Part shown: piece by piece, positions 13,881 through 16,192 of the stretch | How positions within the stretch are numbered: position 1 is the first letter of the stretch | Layout of the letters: the number at the start of each line of letters is the position of its first letter | Source of the DNA: an uncultured Bacteroidota bacterium | GTDB taxonomy: Bacteria > Bacteroidota > Bacteroidia > NS11-12g > UBA955 | DNA length: 16,192 bases | Reading direction: 5' to 3' | Assembly (NCBI GenBank): GCA_903953615.1 | Contig: CAJBKH010000217.1 | Coordinates: forward strand, 1-16,192 | The notes under the pieces: generated by a model | Databases searched by the model: none | Told to the model about the DNA's origin: nothing | The model's input: the letters and a program-made list of their open reading frames with translations, nothing else | Program-made: the position numbers and the translations under genes

Positions 13881-14939
13881 ATGGCTAACAGCTTTGGCAA
13901 TCAATTATCGGTTACTTCTTTTGGCGAATCACACGGCCCTTGCATTGGCGTGGTGATTGATGGTTTACCATCCAATATTTTTATTGACAAAGCCTTTGTT
14001 CAAAAAGCATTGGACAGAAGAAAGCCGAGCCAATCGAGCATTAGCACCCAGCGTAAAGAGAGCGACCAGTTTCAAATTCTCTCAGGCGTCTTTAACGACC
14101 GCAGTACAGGTGCACCAATTACGGTTATCATCCCCAATGAAGATGCCCAGTCGAAAGACTATGAGGCACTGAAAAATGTGTACCGCCCAGGGCATGCCGA
14201 TTTTGTATACGATAAAAAATATGGCAACCGCGATTATAAAGGTGGAGGCCGCAGCAGTGCCCGCGTTACTGCTGGATGGGTGGCCGCTGGTGCCATTGCC
14301 GCCTTGTATTTAAAAACAGTATCGAACATTGAAATCAGTGCAATGGTAAGCAGTATCTACAACATTGCCCTTGCCAAACCATATAGCCAATACGATTGGA
14401 CCACGGCCGAAAACAATTTGGTGCGTTGTCCTGATGCTACAAAAGCCTCAGAAATGATGGCATTGATTGAACGTGTTAAACAAGAGGGCAACTCCGTTGG
14501 CGGCACCATTGCTTGCAAAATTGAAAATGCACCCATCGGTCTAGGCGAACCATTGTTCAATAAACTGAATGCAGAATTGGCCAAGGCCATGCTCAGTATC
14601 AATGCTGTAAAAGGCATTCAATTTGGCAGTGGATTCGAAAGCACGCAACTTTTAGGTAGCGAAAACAACGACACCATAGCCAACAACAGCAACCACGATG
14701 GCGGCATAACCGCAGGCATTAGCAACGGTAAAACCATTGCATTTGAGTTGGCTTTTAAACCCACCAGTAGCATCGGCCTTCCTCAAAATATGCTAAATAC
14801 AGCTGGCGATTCGGAAATTATGTCAGTACCTGGTCGCCACGACCCCTGCGTTTTACCAAGAGCAGTTCCTATTGTAGAAGCCATGGCAGCATTGGTAATG
14901 GCCGACCAATATTTACTAAATTTAAAGTATATTAAATAA
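13881..14939 (+). CDS. aroC: Chorismate synthase
   Basis: The 352-residue cytoplasmic enzyme converts 5-enolpyruvylshikimate-3-phosphate to chorismate using reduced FMN. It is the last common step to aromatic amino acids, folate and quinones. Signature regions are all present: FGESHGPCIGVVIDGLPS (residues 14-31, with the catalytic-site His18), RPGHADFVYDKKYG (102-115), GGGRSSARVTAG (121-132), NHDGGITAGISNG in the C-terminal third, and RHDPCVLPRAVPIVEAMAA near the end. The ATG at 13881 gives the family's usual N-terminus (MANSFGNQLSVTSFGESHG). An upstream in-frame TTG at 13839 would add 14 unlikely residues crossing the -7 box. Length matches the family. No other shikimate-pathway gene is adjacent. 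Confidence 0.96.
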   Translation: MANSFGNQLSVTSFGESHGPCIGVVIDGLPSNIFIDKAFVQKALDRRKPSQSSISTQRKESDQFQILSGVFNDRSTGAPITVIIPNEDAQSKDYEALKNVYRPGHADFVYDKKYGNRDYKGGGRSSARVTAGWVAAGAIAALYLKTVSNIEISAMVSSIYNIALAKPYSQYDWTTAENNLVRCPDATKASEMMALIERVKQEGNSVGGTIACKIENAPIGLGEPLFNKLNAELAKAMLSINAVKGIQFGSGFESTQLLGSENNDTIANNSNHDGGITAGISNGKTIAFELAFKPTSSIGLPQNMLNTAGDSEIMSVPGRHDPCVLPRAVPIVEAMAALVMADQYLLNLKYIK

Positions 14940-15008
14940 AATGACATAAATATGACTTAACTTGCACGACTTTTGTCGTCTAACTTAACATCAGAATTAA
15001 CTGTTAAA

Positions 15009-16192
15009 ATGAAAAAATTATTTATCACACTTTCTTTGTTTACTAGTATCAATGCTTTTAGCCAATGTTTAACCGATTACTACCACCAACAAGCCATCAA
15101 AAACAATCCTCAAATTGCGATTGAGGCTGCCAACTTTTATAACAACCTACAACCAACAAGTGAAACCAAACGCGCCACTATTTTTGTAATTCCGGTGGTG
15201 TTTCATGTCATTCATTTCAATGGAACAGAAAATATTAGCAAGGCTACGATTGAAGAACAAATCCGTTTATTAAACCTCGACTTTAGTTTAACCAACCCTA
15301 ATAAATCAGCGATTAGAAGCCAGTTTAAAAACTTGGCGGCCGATTGTCAAATTGAGTTCCGTTTAGCGAAAGTTGACCCAAATGGCAATTGTACAGATGG
15401 CATTAACCGTGTTTATAGTTCACTTACTTTCAATGCGAGAGACAATATAAAAGGCATTGCTGGTGCACGTTGGGACAATAAAAAATATTTAAATATATGG
15501 ACTGTTAACTCCATTAATTCAGGATCAGGTTCAGGCACCACTTTAGGGTATGCCTATTTACCGAGTTCAGTGGCACAAGGCTTATCATCCATGGACGGCA
15601 TTGTTTGCCGTGCCGATTGTGTGGGCACTTTAGGTGGCGATCCTTTTTCTTCAGTTGGTAGAACCCTTACCCACGAAGTAGGCCATTACCTGGGCTTATT
15701 GCACACTTTCGAAGGCGATTGCACAGGATCTGGCGATTATTGCGGAGACACCCCACCAGTTTCTGGTACATTTGCTAATGCAAGTTGCCCTTCTACTGGC
15801 AATTCTTGCACAAACGATGTACCCGATCTTGTTGACCAATGGGAAAATTACATGGATTACTCTAAAGGAACATGCCAAGCCATGTTTACCCCAAATCAAA
15901 AAACCATCATGAACAATGGCTTTACAACTTATAGCTTTAGAGCCAACTTAGTTTCAGCAGCAAATCTGAAAGCTACAGGTGTCGAACTTTCTAATGTTGC
16001 ACCAAAAGCCTTCTTTTCAAGTTCTAAAAAAGTAGCCTGTGTTGGCGAAGCAATAACTTTTTACGACAATTCATGCAAAGGCCTTGTTAGCAGCCGTCAA
16101 TGGCAGTTCGCTGGATCTAACACCTTGTCATCAAATAAGGATACCCCAACCATAACTTATAGCAAACCTGGTAAATACAATGTTACCCTAAT
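15009..16192 (+). CDS. Exported M43-family (pappalysin-like) zinc metalloprotease with PKD-like domain, 3' end beyond the window
   Basis: The frame is open from the ATG at 15009 to the end of the window, about 394 residues, with no stop codon. A signal peptide (MKKLFITLSLFTSINAFSQ) is followed by a short propeptide-like region. The catalytic domain contains VIPVVFHVIH (about 61-70), the zinc-binding motif HEVGHYLGLLH at residues 222-232 (ligands His222, His226, His232 and catalytic Glu223) and the Met-turn ENYMDYS around Met282. Several cysteines (for example in GDCTGSGDYCGDTPP) suggest the disulfides and calcium sites seen in ulilysin-like M43 enzymes. From about residue 331 a PKD-like domain begins (APKAFFSSSKKVACVGEAITF). 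Related Bacteroidota proteins usually end in a T9SS sorting domain, which would lie outside the window. The gene starts 69 bases after aroC and is probably transcribed separately. Confidence 0.92.
   Translation, partial: MKKLFITLSLFTSINAFSQCLTDYYHQQAIKNNPQIAIEAANFYNNLQPTSETKRATIFVIPVVFHVIHFNGTENISKATIEEQIRLLNLDFSLTNPNKSAIRSQFKNLAADCQIEFRLAKVDPNGNCTDGINRVYSSLTFNARDNIKGIAGARWDNKKYLNIWTVNSINSGSGSGTTLGYAYLPSSVAQGLSSMDGIVCRADCVGTLGGDPFSSVGRTLTHEVGHYLGLLHTFEGDCTGSGDYCGDTPPVSGTFANASCPSTGNSCTNDVPDLVDQWENYMDYSKGTCQAMFTPNQKTIMNNGFTTYSFRANLVSAANLKATGVELSNVAPKAFFSSSKKVACVGEAITFYDNSCKGLVSSRQWQFAGSNTLSSNKDTPTITYSKPGKYNVTL

Noticed and set aside
14966..14979. Hairpin ACGAC-TTTT-GTCGT between aroC and the protease gene as a terminator
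   Set aside because: The stem is only 5 bp and is followed by CTAACTTAAC with no T-run. It may be chance or a weak structure.

Overview
The window is AT-rich DNA from a member of the Bacteroidota. Four things point there: proteins carrying type IX secretion (T9SS) sorting signals and PKD-like repeats; -7 promoter boxes of the form TAnnTTTG; a TetR-TolC-adaptor-RND efflux operon whose pump has the enlarged form common in this phylum; and a methylmalonyl-CoA epimerase gene. The order cannot be fixed from the sequence; a Chitinophagales/Sphingobacteriales-like or flavobacterial relative is a guess.

Layout. Positions 1-84 are the last 27 codons of an exported protein that appears to end in a T9SS type A sorting domain. 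About 300 bp of structured non-coding DNA follows: a 74-bp tandem repeat in 2.4 copies, a GC-rich REP-like hairpin, and a terminator shared with a convergent tRNA-Arg(CCG) gene on the minus strand. A 560-bp intergenic stretch then holds the tRNA promoter, a strong orphan terminator (possibly the end of a small RNA) and the promoter region of an efflux operon. That operon (1038-7646, plus strand) encodes a TetR regulator, a TolC-type outer-membrane channel, a lipoprotein periplasmic adaptor and an RND inner-membrane pump. Together they would form one tripartite exporter, and a strong terminator closes the operon. A small four-helix membrane protein with its own promoter follows.

The minus strand (8220-13638) then carries three genes. 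First in transcription order is methylmalonyl-CoA epimerase, followed after 36 bp by an exported WG-repeat protein. Next is a very large exported PKD-repeat protein ending in a gliding-motility-type (T9SS type B) sorting domain. This last gene is split into two reading frames by an apparent one-base frameshift near 10379-10397. A 242-bp divergent intergenic region containing a perfect 28-bp palindrome separates these genes from aroC (chorismate synthase) on the plus strand. The window ends inside an exported M43-family zinc metalloprotease that runs into a PKD-like domain.

Functionally this is a mosaic: an efflux operon, two core-metabolism genes (mce, aroC) and several likely T9SS cargo proteins. 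No phage, CRISPR, IS element or defence system is visible. The least explained parts are non-coding: the repeat/hairpin block beside the tRNA, the 28-bp palindrome with its extra half-site, and the orphan terminator. The frameshift in the giant adhesin-like gene is the most consequential coding anomaly.
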